From: Allium sativum
Taxonomy: Eukaryota > Streptophyta > Magnoliopsida > Asparagales > Amaryllidaceae
Length of the DNA stretch: 64,000 nt
NCBI GenBank assembly: GCA_030737875.1
Contig: CM060909.1
Span: 394,453,065-394,517,064, forward strand
Direction: 5' to 3'
Shown here piece by piece: positions 1-10,803 of this stretch (positions within the stretch are counted from its first letter, which is position 1; the number at the start of each line of letters is the position of its first letter). Below the pieces are notes generated by a model. The model did not search any database. It was not told the DNA's origin and worked only from the letters and a program-made list of their open reading frames with translations. The position numbers and the translations under genes were made by a program.

Positions 1-1161
1 CCCCAATTGGATTCGAAACAACTAAGGGATCCTCTATTAAACTGGTGTTTAAGTGCAGTGATTCAACTAACGTTGTAGAGATAAACGAATGCGATGCGCC
101 CGAATCGAATAAGGTACGGACAGGATGATCAAACAGAAAAACTAAGCTTTCAACAGAAATGGTTCTACCTCGTTCTTGCAGCGGTGGGACCGCGAGATCC
201 TGAACTTGTCCCCTTGCCTGCCCTGGTGCCATAAGAGCCTGCACCTGTCCTCCCGAGGTAGACCCTGCCCTCTGCCCCTTCTTTGGGCAGTCCTTCACTA
301 GATGTCCCGCTTCACCACAGTGAAAACAACAAGTCTTCTTTTTCTTTCTGCAATCCTTGCTGAGATGGCCTGGTGTCCCACAGTTAAAGCATCTTTTCTT
401 TCCTTTGCCATTATTGTCTTTACCACCCTTCTTGTTTTGCTGTTGTGGTTTCTTCTGATCCCCTTTCTTCTCGGGTGCCTTATTAGCATTAGCACCTTTC
501 TCCTCATGCATGAGTGCCACGTCTACTAGCTTCTCAAAGGTGGCCCCCATAGGGATGTGGGTCATAGGCAACCCTTGCAACGGCTCATTCAAGCATTTAA
601 CGAACCTCAGAGCCTTCTTCTCCGGCGTGTTCACTAAGTTCAAGCCAAACCTTGCTAACTGATTAAATTTGTTGACATATTCTTTCACTGATCAGCTTCC
701 TTGCTTTAATGTCAAGAACCTTTCCATATATAGATTCTCTTTTGCCCTTGAGAGAAACTTTGCCTCAAACCTACGTCTGAAATCCGCCCAAGAATCAACA
801 GGACGCTCCCCATTAGTGACCTCCCACCAAAACGAGGCCTCTCCCTTCATTAACCAAGCTGCTAATTTGACTTTCCTCCCTTCTTCTACTTCAAAGATTT
901 CTAGCAATTCTTCCACCTCCTTAAGCCAATCTCTAGCTTCCATAAACGTTTCTGACCCTTGAAAAGGTTTTCCACCCATAGCCTTAAATTCCTTGCACGT
1001 CTTTGCAAAAGTATCAGCGTGAGGGGGGGGGGAGGAGGAGGAGCGGGAGCAACTGGTGGTGGAGGAACATTGGCTGGACCTGCAGCGGCCCTAGCCTCTA
1101 ATAACCTCCTATACCATCCTGGTATCGTTACACCCTCCAGAAGGTTAAGATCTTCAGCCAT
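1..1161 (-). pseudogene. gag-pro: gag-pro polyprotein, 5' part, with one frameshift and one internal stop
   Basis: Encodes the capsid/nucleocapsid polyprotein and the start of the aspartic protease, which build the virus-like particle and process it. The start ATG is at 1161-1159 (MAEDLNLLEG). A proline-rich stretch follows, where the frame changes at a homopolymer run (ten G on the plus strand, 1023-1032). The second frame then runs through the capsid core, with the recognisable stretch FEAKFLSRAKENLYMERF, to position 1. It is broken by a single TGA at 694-692. Two CCHC zinc knuckles lie at 391-287. The protease motif LFDSGASHSFI has its catalytic Asp codon at 106-104. Knuckles, stop codon and protease Asp are all in one frame, so gag and pro are fused without a shift, as is usual in this clade. 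The two lesions are few enough that inactivation was recent or one lesion is a sequencing error in the homopolymer. Confidence 0.85.
287..391 (-). other. Tandem CCHC zinc knuckles of gag nucleocapsid
   Basis: On the minus strand two C-x2-C-x4-H-x4-C knuckles are visible, CFNCGTPGHLSKDC and CFHCGEAGHLVKDC, separated by a lysine-rich linker. They bind the genomic RNA during packaging. All zinc ligands are present in both. Double knuckles in gag are common in Tekay/Del-type elements. Confidence 0.92.
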
Positions 1162-1354
1162 GCTGAAACGAAAAAGGAAAGATTCAAAATGGAGGATTCG
1201 AAAGATAAAGATATATGGCTATTGGGGAATATGTTTTTCATAAAAACTTTCCTCTTTAAATTACTCATCAAGACATGTTTTTGAAAACATTTCTTCCAAA
1301 AATACTTTAGAAAAATAGTTTTTCTAAAAATTTTATCTGTTCTGGTAACCTTAA

Positions 1355-1366
1355 GCTCTTATACCA
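1355..1366 (-). other. Primer-binding site (initiator tRNA-Met) of element A
   Basis: On the minus strand TGGTATAAGAGC follows the LTR end after a 2-base spacer. It differs at one base from the usual plant iMet PBS TGGTATCAGAGC, and this fixes the LTR boundary and element orientation. Confidence 0.85.
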
Positions 1367-2593
1367 CGTGTAACACCCCACGTCCATTAATGTCACTCAC
1401 AAAGAGAATGCATTAACTTCCATGGAGGTTTTAAGTGAATATAGAACAGAAAATTTACAACAAGACAGATAATAAGTAGTACTTGGAAATCTAAAACTTT
1501 ATTTCAATGCAGCGGAAATTAAACATATTTGTTACATCATAAAACCATAAATCCGAGTCAAGTACAATATCCATCTTGATAAAACAAAATACATAATCCC
1601 ATTACATAAATAGCAATTAAAGAAGATAACAAGCTGGACTTTACTTCAACGGTCCAAGCTTTCCAAAAGAGAGATAAAGTAATCCAATCAAGCTCCACTA
1701 GAGCTGGGTCCACACTGAGGACCTGGAGGGGGAAAAAAGATAGAAATGGAGGGGGTCAGACATAAAGTCTGGCGAGTATGATAATTCTAACAATACTATT
1801 ATCAATATAACTAGACTAAGGCATAAGCTGGAAAACAAGGAAATGTCTATGAACTATTGGGTATGGAAGAGCAGATAAAGATAACGTTAAAGGCACACCT
1901 AATACTAACGAATAATTACTACACTGCACCACAGCAGTCACCCTAAAGGTTGATCCCACTCACCGAACTTAGAAATTATATAAATAGCTTTGTGTACCCC
2001 TAGCTGACTACATAGGTGCCGCCTGCCCCTATCTCCGCTAGGAGTACCCCACTACCCACTTTCGATCGGCTCCCTACTCGTAGATACCCATGCTGGCCCC
2101 ACAGTGAGGTGTATCACTCCCCTAAAGTGGCAGCCCGATACAACTTGAGGATGCACGGCTTATACCTACACGATGCAACAACATCTTACCTACCAGCCCG
2201 GGTCCACACACGCATATGAAACCCGTTGGACTTGCGTTGCCACCGCTAACCCTTTTGGCCTCTTATAGTCAAGCCCAGTACGCGTGTCCCGTCCTCGACT
2301 TGGGTCGAGCCCACAAAGATACGTTTGGGTTACTGGTTGAAATGGGCCCCCTTTTACTTACCACAAGCTATCCACCTAAGCTTGTCCCCACTAGTACATC
2401 CCACTTAACCCTCTTAGTCATGTTCATTCACATGTGTTTTTGGTTAAGTCTAACTAATCGTATTTCAAATGCCACTAAAGGCACCCACTAGATTCCTCAT
2501 GCCACCCAAGGCACCTACTTAACCCCCATGTCCCACCTCACATGTTTATCTGGTTAAGTATTTCTTAATTCATTAAGGCCATAACCTTATAAA

Positions 2594-2807
2594 GACCTCT
2601 CACATTAGATTGACATTTATGGCTGCTGGATTCGTCGGGCAGGTCCGGGCAGTCTTATACCATAAAAGAGTCTAACCTCGTGTCTTTACAACTGTTATGC
2701 TTTAGTTTGGGCCTAGGACCTCTCACATTGGGCTGACATTTGTGACTACTGGATTTGTCGGGCGGGTCCGGGCAGTTTTACGTCACATACGAGTCCAACC
2801 TCGTGTC
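2594..2807 (-). repeat. Conserved LTR module, two tandem copies
   Basis: Two copies of about 92 bp (2594-2685 and 2715-2807) share CTCACATT near the start, GGTCCGGGCAG in the middle and AACCTCGTGTC at the end (plus-strand reading). The same module occurs twice in LTR F and once in each LTR of E4, in the matching transcriptional orientation. Confidence 0.75.
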
Positions 2808-3887
2808 CTAAGCATTAATTAACACTTATAATCTTTTACCCCAGTTTTAAATATATCCCTATTCAAATCCTTAATTAATTCCAATTTTAATGATGTCCAT
2901 AATTGACTCAATTATGGCCATCCACTTACGGTATGCAAAATCATATCAATTGCACCCCAATTTCTTAATATTAAATCCTTAATATTACCCCTACCCCACG
3001 TTATACGTTCGCTTATTCAATGCAAAATATACGTTAGACTCGAATAGTATAACTCATAGCACAAAGATAAATTATCACAACATATAGACAAATAAAATAG
3101 ATCTAATCATAATAGGGGTGAAACTTGCATAAAACTACACATGTCATGGATCTAAAGGTGTCAACTTGTTTGGTTAAATGTCATAACTTACATAATATGA
3201 TCATAAACCAAGTTCATGTATAAACTTGCATATGTGGTTTATGCAACATAATGATGGTGTGAACTAGCATCTAACACATAGAACTCACACATGTCATAGC
3301 ATAATTCTAGATCTAAATAGATGTCATAATTCTAGATCTAGATAGATGTCATACAATATGTGAGATTATACATACTAATAAATCTAAACTTGCATAGGTA
3401 CATGTGATTTATCATGTGAATCATCATAGCCCAATTATATATAATCAACATCATGATTCATAAGCTAACTACAACATAATAACATCATGGCTTTGTAACA
3501 TCGCAACTTAGCATAGAAACTTGCAACATATATAATATCATCATAGCATGATTTACAACATATAGGATATCATCATCACATAACATAGGATTTACAACAT
3601 ACATGATAACTTAAGGTTTACAACAACATATATGACAATTCACATCATTTTCTTATGATCCATATCACATCTTAATCTAATTAGTTTGCTAATTATCTTA
3701 TTAAGATCATCATACTCACAATTAGAAAAGAAAGAGAGTCTTGATTTGCTTTAGAGTTGAGTAGAATTAGGGTTTTGATTAGCTTTCTTCCTTCTTAGTT
3801 GGCGGTGGCTACACTGAGTTCCATGGCGACGGCATGACGGCGGCTATTCTATTTTTCATGTGAATTTAGAGTGAGAGACTACCTAGG

Positions 3888-3895
3888 TATATATA
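3888..3895 (-). promoter_or_regulatory. TATA-like box of LTR A
   Basis: TATATATA flanked as CTATATATACC on the minus strand, about 450 bp inside the LTR and downstream of the palindrome cluster, a normal position for a U3 promoter. The call rests on motif and position only. Confidence 0.5.
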
Positions 3896-4009
3896 GAGTT
3901 TTGGATTTATTTAGACCGTCAGATCAACTCAGAACTAACCTGAACCGTTAAATTAGCCAACTCAGCCCTAAAGACACATCAGCAACTCAAGATTGGGCTC
4001 TACCAAAAC

Positions 4010-4105
4010 CTGGTCGACTTGACCAGATCGACACCCAAGTCGACTGCGCAGTCAACCTGGTCCTGGGGGTGTCGACTGCCCAGTCGACTCCCTAGTCGAC
4101 CTGAG
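4010..4105 (-). repeat. GTCGAC palindrome cluster in U3 of LTR A
   Basis: Several GTCGAC/AGTCGAC words within 95 bp, including an 8-bp inverted repeat with 2-nt loop (GTCGACTG..CAGTCGAC) and a near-perfect 18-bp palindrome around GACTGCGCAGTC. It lies about 120-215 bp upstream of the TATA-like box. Confidence 0.7.
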
Positions 4106-4349
4106 GTGCTGGGCGGGAAATTTCCCGCCTCGCCTGTTTGACTTCGAATTTTGAATTTTCTGAAACTTCCGATGGCCATATCTCCTTCATACGAAGTCCA
4201 AATCACGTAAACTCAGACTCTATTTCAACCAAAATTCCGAGACGAACACAATGGCGCAACCCGTTTCCCACAATTCTCACGTCTGAGATTAGTTATTCTT
4301 TAATTTGTGAATATTAATATTAACAGAATTACGGGGTGTTACACCTACC

Positions 4350-4570
4350 GAGATGCAATTTCGCATCCCTCCCCGGGAAGTGATTTCGCATCCCCTCGGA
4401 TGCGTAATCTCATAACCCATCGGGATGCGATTTCGCATCCCCTAGGATGTGAACATGCGCATCCTACCAGGGATGCGACTTTGTATACCCCAAGTGGGAT
4501 GCGAAGTTTTCCAGTGAGCTTCACTGGGATGCAATTTTCACTAGGGTGCTGCTTCGAGATGCGAAATTTG
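4350..4570 (+). repeat. GGGATGCGA/TCGCATCCC palindrome cluster
   Basis: About ten copies of GATGCGA or its complement TCGCATC in 220 bp, several paired as GGGATGCGAT-TTCGCATCCC (9-bp arms). The cluster is upstream of the TATA box at 4803. Confidence 0.75.
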
Positions 4571-4589
4571 CTGCTGTGGTCCTCGAATA

Positions 4590-4775
4590 CTTAGTCATAT
4601 ATTGTGATTTTGCAAAATATGACTCCCGAATACTTAGTCAAATATTGAAATTCACAAAATATGACTCCCGAGCACTTAGCTAAATTTTGCATACAATTGT
4701 GATGTCCCTATATCTCACAATATGACTCCCGGGCACTTAGCCAAATTTTGCATACAATTGTGATGTCCCTATTTC
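4590..4775 (+). repeat. U3 repeats with CACTTAGC and ATATGACTCCCG
   Basis: Three or four imperfect units of about 60 bp, each carrying TATGACTCCCG, a CACTTAGCC-like word, AAATTTTGCATAC and TGATGTCCCTAT. The last two are the best preserved. Likely promoter-proximal repeats of the LTR. Confidence 0.7.
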
Positions 4776-4802
4776 TTACGTACTCCCATACACTCCACTT
4801 CA

Positions 4803-4810
4803 TATAAATA
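4803..4810 (+). promoter_or_regulatory. TATA box of the Tat-like LTR
   Basis: TATAAATA in the context TTCATATAAATACCCC, downstream of the U3 repeats and just upstream of the tandem array. Motif and position only. Confidence 0.55.
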
Positions 4811-4853
4811 CCCCATACCACATACTTGAAGGGGGTTGGCATTTGCTTGGCCT

Positions 4854-5290
4854 AAGATCCAGGAACCTTCTGACTCCGCCTAGACCCCAGAACCTCCCGA
4901 CTTCACCTGGAACCTAAAACTTCCCGACTCCGCCCAAACTCCATTACCTCCCGACTTTGACCAGACCCCTGAAACCTCCCCACTCTGCCCGAACCCAGGA
5001 ACCTTCCGACTCCGCCCGGACCTCAGAACCTCCCGACTCTTCCCGGACCACGGAACCTCCCGACTTTGCCCGGACCCCGGAACCTCCCGACACATCCTGG
5101 ACCTCAGAAGCTTCCTGACACATCTGGACCTCGTAACTTCCCAACACATCCGGGACTCGGAAACACCTGACACTGCTTGGACCTTAGGACTTCCCGACAC
5201 ATCCCTGACCTTGGAATTTCCTAAGACCGCCACTTCCCAACATATTCCGGACCTTGGAAATTCCCGACCACTTCTGGACAGTGGAGAATC
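4854..5290 (+). repeat. C-rich tandem array, about 31-bp unit, roughly 14 copies
   Basis: Degenerate repeats of a unit like CCCGGACCTCAGAACCTCC followed by CGACTCTG. Copies are best conserved in the middle and decay toward both ends. The array keeps long frames open on the minus strand (Ser/Gly/Val-rich), which is a by-product of the repeat and not evidence of a protein. It sits downstream of the TATA box and so would be transcribed as part of the leader. Confidence 0.8.
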
Positions 5291-5523
5291 TCGACAAAAA
5301 GGATCAATAGAACTTCATTGTCATTTTATTCAATTGTATTGATGTCTTCCGTTATACTCTCTTGATAATGAATAAAATCAGCGAATCCTTCAGAGAGGAC
5401 GTAGGTTCAGTCCAAACCAAACCACTATGAAAAAAATGTTATTTAATTCCCACATGTTACATTACATATTGCATACTTTTCCGCTTTGGAAAATTAGTTT
5501 TAGAATTTTGAACTCTCGAAAGT

Positions 5524-5541
5524 TGGCGACCACTTTTCGGC
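5524..5541 (+). other. Primer-binding site candidate, Athila/Tat type
   Basis: TGGCGACCACTTTTCGGC follows the LTR-like region. A start with TGGCG is usual for PBSs of the Athila/Tat branch of plant Gypsy elements. Which tRNA it pairs with cannot be decided from the sequence. Confidence 0.55.
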
Positions 5542-5690
5542 ATCAACACTTTTTTGCGCTGGGTAGAGGAAGTAAAGCGCACCCTCGACCAATACCTTCG
5601 CTCGAACTTGAAGAAACCAATTTTATCCCACTGATCCTCGACCATAGGTTTATTGTGCTACTCGGATTCCACCTAGGAAACTTCTTGAAA

Positions 5691-7150
5691 ATGGAGAACA
5701 AGGGAAAATCTATCCATGGAGGATCGTCCAACGACGATCAAGATGCTCCAATCCGTCAGCGATCTCTTTTCGACATTTTAGCCACTGTTGACATAGCACC
5801 ACCTCTGGCCCTCGAAGGTCCCAGATACTCAAGCACAACTTCTTTCACTTACAAAGAGATTCGAAGAAACCAAACAACATATCGAAGCTCTAGTCAGGAA
5901 AATCGGGGAGTTGATCCAATGACTCCAACGATACACTCAATGAGATGTCTCCCACTTTCCAGCAAATTGTGCGTTCAGCCTCCTCCGAATCGTGTCTCCT
6001 TGAGCTCCACTTTTCTCTCTCCTCCTGATAACTGAAACCCTCGTCACAGTATCAACATCTACAATGTCTGAATCACCTTTAGAGAGGGAACGCGTCATCC
6101 TGACTGTTCCCGGCTTGAACCTTATGTCGACTAAGGGACTAACACTCGAGCTCTCACTAGGCAGACTCATACTGCCATGAGTCCTTCTTGGCACATACGC
6201 TTCAAGTAACTAACCGAGCCCAAGTTCACCTCAACCAACCTCCATGAAATATAATCGAGGTTTAAGAGTCATAGAATGATGAAGTCCTTTCTTTGAGAAG
6301 ATGCCCTAGGCTGCATACAACCCACCTGGATCACGACCGTTGGAATCCGCTGGAGATCCAAACTCTGATTCTCGCTGACATGGTCCATAGGATCGTGAGA
6401 GAATCGCAGGGGCTCACCAACGACGTCTAAGAAACTAGTACAAGGCATAACCCCTTCACTCCAGCTATCCTTAATGCTCAATGGCCTAGACGCTTTAACA
6501 TGCAAAAACTCACCGCTTACTCGGGGAACTCTGATCCTTGGAACTTCATTAATAGCCACAAGTGGCATTTGGATTCACCCCATGCCATTGACTCCATTTA
6601 GTGCAAGTGCTTCCCCGTCTTTCTTCAAGGCGTGGCTCTGTCATGGTTCTCTCGACTCCTGCCGGGAACTATCTCAACTTTCGATCAACTCGTAAGGGGT
6701 TTAGTCGCACAATTCAGGATGCACGTCACAAGACTTAAAGACATCCTTTTAGTCTTGAAAAATTTCCATGGCACCGTTGAGACTCTCAGAAGCTATCTTG
6801 AAAGTTTCAACGCCACCTTGGTCGATGATGAGGACCGTATTCCTCAAACCGTACTTGTCCAGCTTGCTAAGGCGTATCACCTGATTTCGAATTCGGAGCG
6901 TGGATCGATCGAAAGCAACCAAAAACTTTGGGAACTTTTTAAGAGAAAACCAACTAGTTCCGAAGCAAAGAAGACGCATGTAGGAATCAAGCTACTCTAC
7001 GCAAGCATCTCCACAATCCACATCAAGGTGAAGCCCAAAGCTCGGACAACAATGATACTAATCATCCGAACGAACCTGCTTAAGAAAACAACAACAACAA
7101 CAATGGGGCCATCCTCAACAATTCTCCACTCAACAACTACTCTCTTCTAG
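5691..7150 (+). pseudogene. gag: Broken gag of an Athila/Tat-type Gypsy element
   Basis: The first recognisable part starts at an ATG at 5691 (MENKGKSIHGG) and has a charged N-terminal region like that of Tat gags. It loses frame near 5870. The capsid core is readable from 6500 to 7150 in one frame with a TAG at 6599-6601. Before the stop it includes LTAYSGNSDPWNFIN, and after it FLQGVALSWFSRLLPGTIS, then TFDQLVRGLVAQF and ETLRSYLESFN. The W-F-S-R-L-P-G-x-I-x-S/T-F-x-Q-L pattern is characteristic of Tat/Retand/Ogre gags. No zinc knuckle is visible downstream. The protein would be non-functional. Confidence 0.75.
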
Positions 7151-8890
7151 AAGAGATCATTTACCATCGAAGTCTTGAACAGAACCAACAAGATTCTCCA
7201 AGCGAAGTTCTCTAGCCTTCCAACACTCACCATGAACTTCGCTCAATAGGACAGTCATCTCTAGGTCCCCCGGGATCATCCTTCGACTCAACAAGATTGT
7301 AGCACCAATAAGCGGCTTAGATCTTCTGTGCCACAACACCTTATCTTGTTTGAGTTACACAATTTTCAGTTGTAGACTATCTCTGAGCATGTACTTTGAC
7401 ATACTACTCAAGTTTTCAGCATGATCTACTTTGATGTAACCTTCGTCTAAAGTACTGTAACCGTAACTGAGCAATCTCACCAACCACTTACCCTTGAAAT
7501 CAGGGGCAAGCACCATAAGTCCAATGGATTTAGCCCTACCTACCTTTTCTTAGTTGTACTTTGGCAACGGTCTTTTGGCACAACCAATCCCAGACTAATA
7601 TACGTAGATGATAACACAATGCTTATGCGTACTCTAGAGTCGTTCCCCTCGAACTTTGCACTCCTCGAGCTAATCGAGAGCGAAGTTCATCCACTTGAAC
7701 TATGACTGACTCAAGTCTCTCAAGAGTGGAATTTTGACCAACTCAACCCTGAGTGCAATGCCGAGTCCTGATACTCGATCACTAAGGACACACCTTCCAT
7801 GGCGTAGTGGACTCTGAGGTCGTCAACAGAAATACCTGTTTGCAACTCATTCCAACATTTTCGTCCCTCGTTAGAGCAAAAACAGGGTCGAAAAGTAAGC
7901 CCTCTCCTCCAAAGAGTGCTTCCTCTTCGCTGTGCTATGGCCATTTCCCCTACCGGATGCTCCATCCACCTTCCAGTCAGTTGGGGCACGTCGGGAAGCA
8001 ATAATTGAGGAACTACCACTAAAGGCAGGCCTGGGGGAACCAACCCTTTACCTATTCCTGCATTCTCACCACTGCTATCCTCCCCGCCACCGCGGAGTGA
8101 CCTTTTGGGGGTAAAACCACCGTGCGGAGAAGATGGTCTATAAACGAAGTCTTAACACCGCAGAAGTCATATGCGACATCTCTCGATGCTAAGAATTCCT
8201 ACATACAAAGTACCAAAACACGATGACAGCCTTTAGTTTTAATGACTAAAACCATAGTCATCGCCGATCATTGGCACAACTTTTGTATCGGACCACGATT
8301 ACGACATGATTTGATTAAGAATCGAACCCGAAACTGAAATCTCAACCATACATCTACATCTTATGTGCATATCCAAGCAGTCGGTCCAAATAAGTTCGCT
8401 TCTCAAACGTTATGCCGATCAGTTGTGTTATGTTCGAATTCAATTACAATTCAATCATGCGATGTTGTGCGACGATCCAAACACGCCAACTCGGTTTCGA
8501 GACCGAAGATAATTCAGTAAGTATGAGGACCCAAGGGCAGCCTTCTACCGATTACTGCACCGATATGGCTATCACAGAACCTGAGGTAGATCCCTACCAG
8601 TCCCTGCACTAGCATCATTTTCACCGTAGACCTTGAAGCAACTGTCTTGAAAGCACGTCCACCTCATGGAGAAGGCGATCCAGAGACAAAGCCTAGGCCC
8701 CAAAAATTACTAACATTCATCAGTGCCGAGACTCCACAAAAGCAACACTTCAAAATGCGATGTGAACCTTTGTCTCAAAAACTAACACCATGGCCATCGC
8801 GGACCACCGGTGCGATGCTTGGGTGGAGATGCGACTATGTCGTCATTGGGTTAAGGATGGGATCCTAAAACTGACGGATCAACTATATGT
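7151..8890 (+). mobile_element. Non-coding or unrecognisable 3' remainder of the Tat-like element
   Basis: No protease, reverse transcriptase, RNase H or integrase motif can be recognised in any frame; only short ORFs under 110 codons exist. Base composition is like the gag part (less AT-rich than the E2 sequence that follows). A diverged duplication of about 540 bp is present in the right half. The element ends abruptly where E2 sequence begins. Confidence 0.5.
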
Positions 8891-8905
8891 CCACATCCTA
8901 TGTGA
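8215..8905 (+). repeat. Diverged direct duplication (about 540-bp spacing)
   Basis: The segment near 8240-8385 and the one near 8780-8905 share a series of words in the same order: AAAACTAACACC/AAAACCATAGTC, CATCGCCGATC/CATCGCGGACC, AACTGA(A/C), ATCTACATC/GTCCACATC and TATGTG. Similarity is patchy, so the duplication is old. Confidence 0.5.
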
Positions 8906-9802
8906 ATATAGAAATTAACTGGAAATCTTGAAATAATCAAAGTGAAATTCGATCTAAAAAATTTGATATGACTTCTAAGGATTTAAAAGGATTTTTTGAA
9001 GCATTTGATTTAGAATTTGAAAAACATTAAATTTGTATGATGCTTGTTTTGAAAAAATTAAAATAGTATTGATCGAATTTAGATTTCCAATTATTGATAA
9101 AGCAATTTGATTTCCAAGTTATTTGGATATGATGAATAGTTTATTAAAGTAGTTTATAAACAAAGAAAATTTCGATGATTTGAATCTTGATATATTAAAA
9201 GGTTTTGAAACACAACAATACTATGATTTGAAAATATTTATAAATTATTATTGTGAAATGGTTTATAACATCGGGATATGAAATGATTATATATGTCAGC
9301 AAGGATTCAGGTAACTTGTGACTAAAGAATGGGAGTGATGATGGTCTGCTCTGGGGTTCAAAGAGACATTATTAAGCAATAATGGATGCATATGATAGGT
9401 CGTTCCCATGCCTTTTCATCAGGCTATAACCTTCAGAACAGGTGACATACATATTGATATGATTTTATCAAGAATGTTTTAAAATTATCGAAATGATTTT
9501 GGTTTTGAAATCCTAAAATAAAATATGATTCAGTATGAAAGAAAAATATAGTATTTCAAATGATTTGAAAATAAAATCGGGATCTTAAGTCGTAGAAATT
9601 ATTTCATACTTTGGCTTTAAGTTTTATTCGAACTTTGGTTTTAATAAAAATAGTTTAAATGAATTTAAAGTTATATGAAGATTTTGAGATTTTAAATCCT
9701 ATTATTTATTTGTTTAAAACTAAATTTGGTATTAAGTTGTTTATATAAGTATAATTTTTACAACCTCTCCTTTTCGAGGATGAAAAATTGTAAGGGGGAG
9801 TT
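8891..9802 (+). mobile_element. Element E2, truncated upstream internal region
   Basis: It is homologous along its length to 18795-19701, the 3' two thirds of the complete E2 internal region, with roughly 15% differences by eye in the first 180 bp. It ends in a PPT (TAAGGGGGAGTT, 9791-9802) and is followed at once by an E2 LTR. There are no ORFs. The left end is a breakpoint to Tat-like DNA with shared sequence ATCYTATGTG. Confidence 0.75.
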
Positions 9803-10795
9803 TGTAATGACCCAAGATTTTCAACGTTTTAAAATATGCAGTAATTTAGATTTTTGTATTGAAATTAATTTTTATATTAAGAAATTTATTTAGAATTTGT
9901 AAATATAATCTATTTTAATTTGGTTTTGAAAGAGTTGGTAAGTTAAAATTTATTTTTAATATTTGAATTTAAATGGTTTGATAAACATTACTGATATTTT
10001 AAACTATTTGGAAATAGTTATTTAAATATTTGAATTATCAATTTATCCAAAGAATTATATTTTAATTTATTTAATTTGAATTTTGTTTTAATTTACTTTA
10101 AGATATGTATTTGAAATAAAGATAAAATACGCTAGTAAACATAGTATAATGTAATAGTATACACTTTTGAGGAAATTAATTCTTTAATAGGCTTGGACAC
10201 TTGTAACGACCCGGATTTTTGGTCAGTTTATTTTAAATATTAATATCATTTTAAATATTGTGTTGATAATATAAATAAATTTTAATATTAAGTTATCGAT
10301 TTAATAATCGATTTCGATCTAATATCGAATATATTTAATTATCGTAATACGAAATATAATTGGAATCGAAGTTAAAAAAAATCAAAACAATTCATATGAT
10401 CAATATTAATTCTGTTTGAATATGGACAATAACAAAAATATTTTATTATTAGAGAATTGATTTTTTTTTAGCTTAAATTAAATTATATCGATTTGGTATG
10501 GTTACTTTATATATACATTCAAATTAAATTTCAGAATATATTATATTGAGTTTAGAACATCGTTATAACATTTGAACAGCGGTCGTTGCGTTAAAATATG
10601 GGTCCATGATTTCATGTTATGAACCCCGGGGTATTTGTAATGGATAAGATCGAAATCGAAAACCAAATCGATATCTATTTAAAAAGGATAAAAATCTCTT
10701 TATTTCAAATCGCATTAAATAGAAATCAAATCGAAATTAATTACATTATACCTTAAGCTACCCTACTATTCCTTAATACCGAAGTATTCTCCTTC

Positions 10796-10803
10796 TATAA
10801 AAT
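10796..10803 (+). promoter_or_regulatory. TATA box candidate in insertion S
   Basis: TATAAAAT in CCTTCTATAAAATCGC, preceding a leader of about 1.1 kb that ends at GTGAGT (11875). Motif and position only. Confidence 0.4.

Larger units (their letters stand above)
1..4343 (-). mobile_element. Ty3/Gypsy chromovirus (Tekay/Del-like), 5' LTR plus gag-pro, cut by window edge
   Basis: Element A, read on the minus strand. It has an LTR at 4343-1369, then a PBS resembling the 3' end complement of initiator tRNA-Met, a leader, gag, and the start of the protease, where the window ends. The LTR ends are TGTAACACCCC and ...GTGTTACA. The rest of pol and the 3' LTR lie left of position 1. Two CCHC knuckles, a protease LFDSGASHSFI motif and an iMet PBS together point to a chromovirus of the Tekay/Del clade; the clade name is inferred from the general pattern because reverse transcriptase and chromodomain are not in view. 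The element sits inside the LTR of the Tat-like element that follows. This is the only well-preserved coding retroelement in the window. Confidence 0.85.
1369..4343 (-). repeat. LTR of element A (2,975 bp)
   Basis: A TG...CA bounded LTR; on the plus strand it opens TGTAACACCCCACG and closes ACGGGGTGTTACA. It has no coding capacity; the two ORFs of 67 and 91 codons at 2016-2491 have no recognisable domain. In transcription order (high to low coordinates) it holds a U3 palindrome cluster, a TATA-like box, an AT-rich stretch with short repeats (a 25-bp unit twice near 3303-3352), two copies of a conserved module (2594-2807), GGTTAAGT-type motifs (2400-2570) and a polyadenylation-side region ending at the PBS. 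It is collinear in parts with the LTRs of F (41274-43840) and E4 (52289 onward), so these are related families. Confidence 0.85.
4344..5523 (+). repeat. LTR of an Athila/Tat-type Gypsy element, 5' part cut by element A
   Basis: This lies just before a PBS and a Tat-like gag, so it is read as the 5' LTR. Its true left end was separated by the insertion of element A at 4343/4344. It contains a CpG palindrome cluster, two units of a roughly 60-bp repeat, a TATA box and a 31-bp tandem array. Then comes a U5-like end with GAGGACGTAGG and AACCACTATG near 5395-5430, a phrase common near the 3' part of plant LTRs. The exact end before the PBS is not certain. Confidence 0.65.

Noticed and set aside
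959..1243. Plus-strand ORF with a glycine run
   Set aside because: It is the antisense of the proline-rich N-terminus of gag on the minus strand.
4880..5233. 117-codon minus-strand ORF rich in Ser, Gly and Val
   Set aside because: It follows the C-rich 31-bp tandem array. The apparent protein repeat is a by-product of the DNA repeat.
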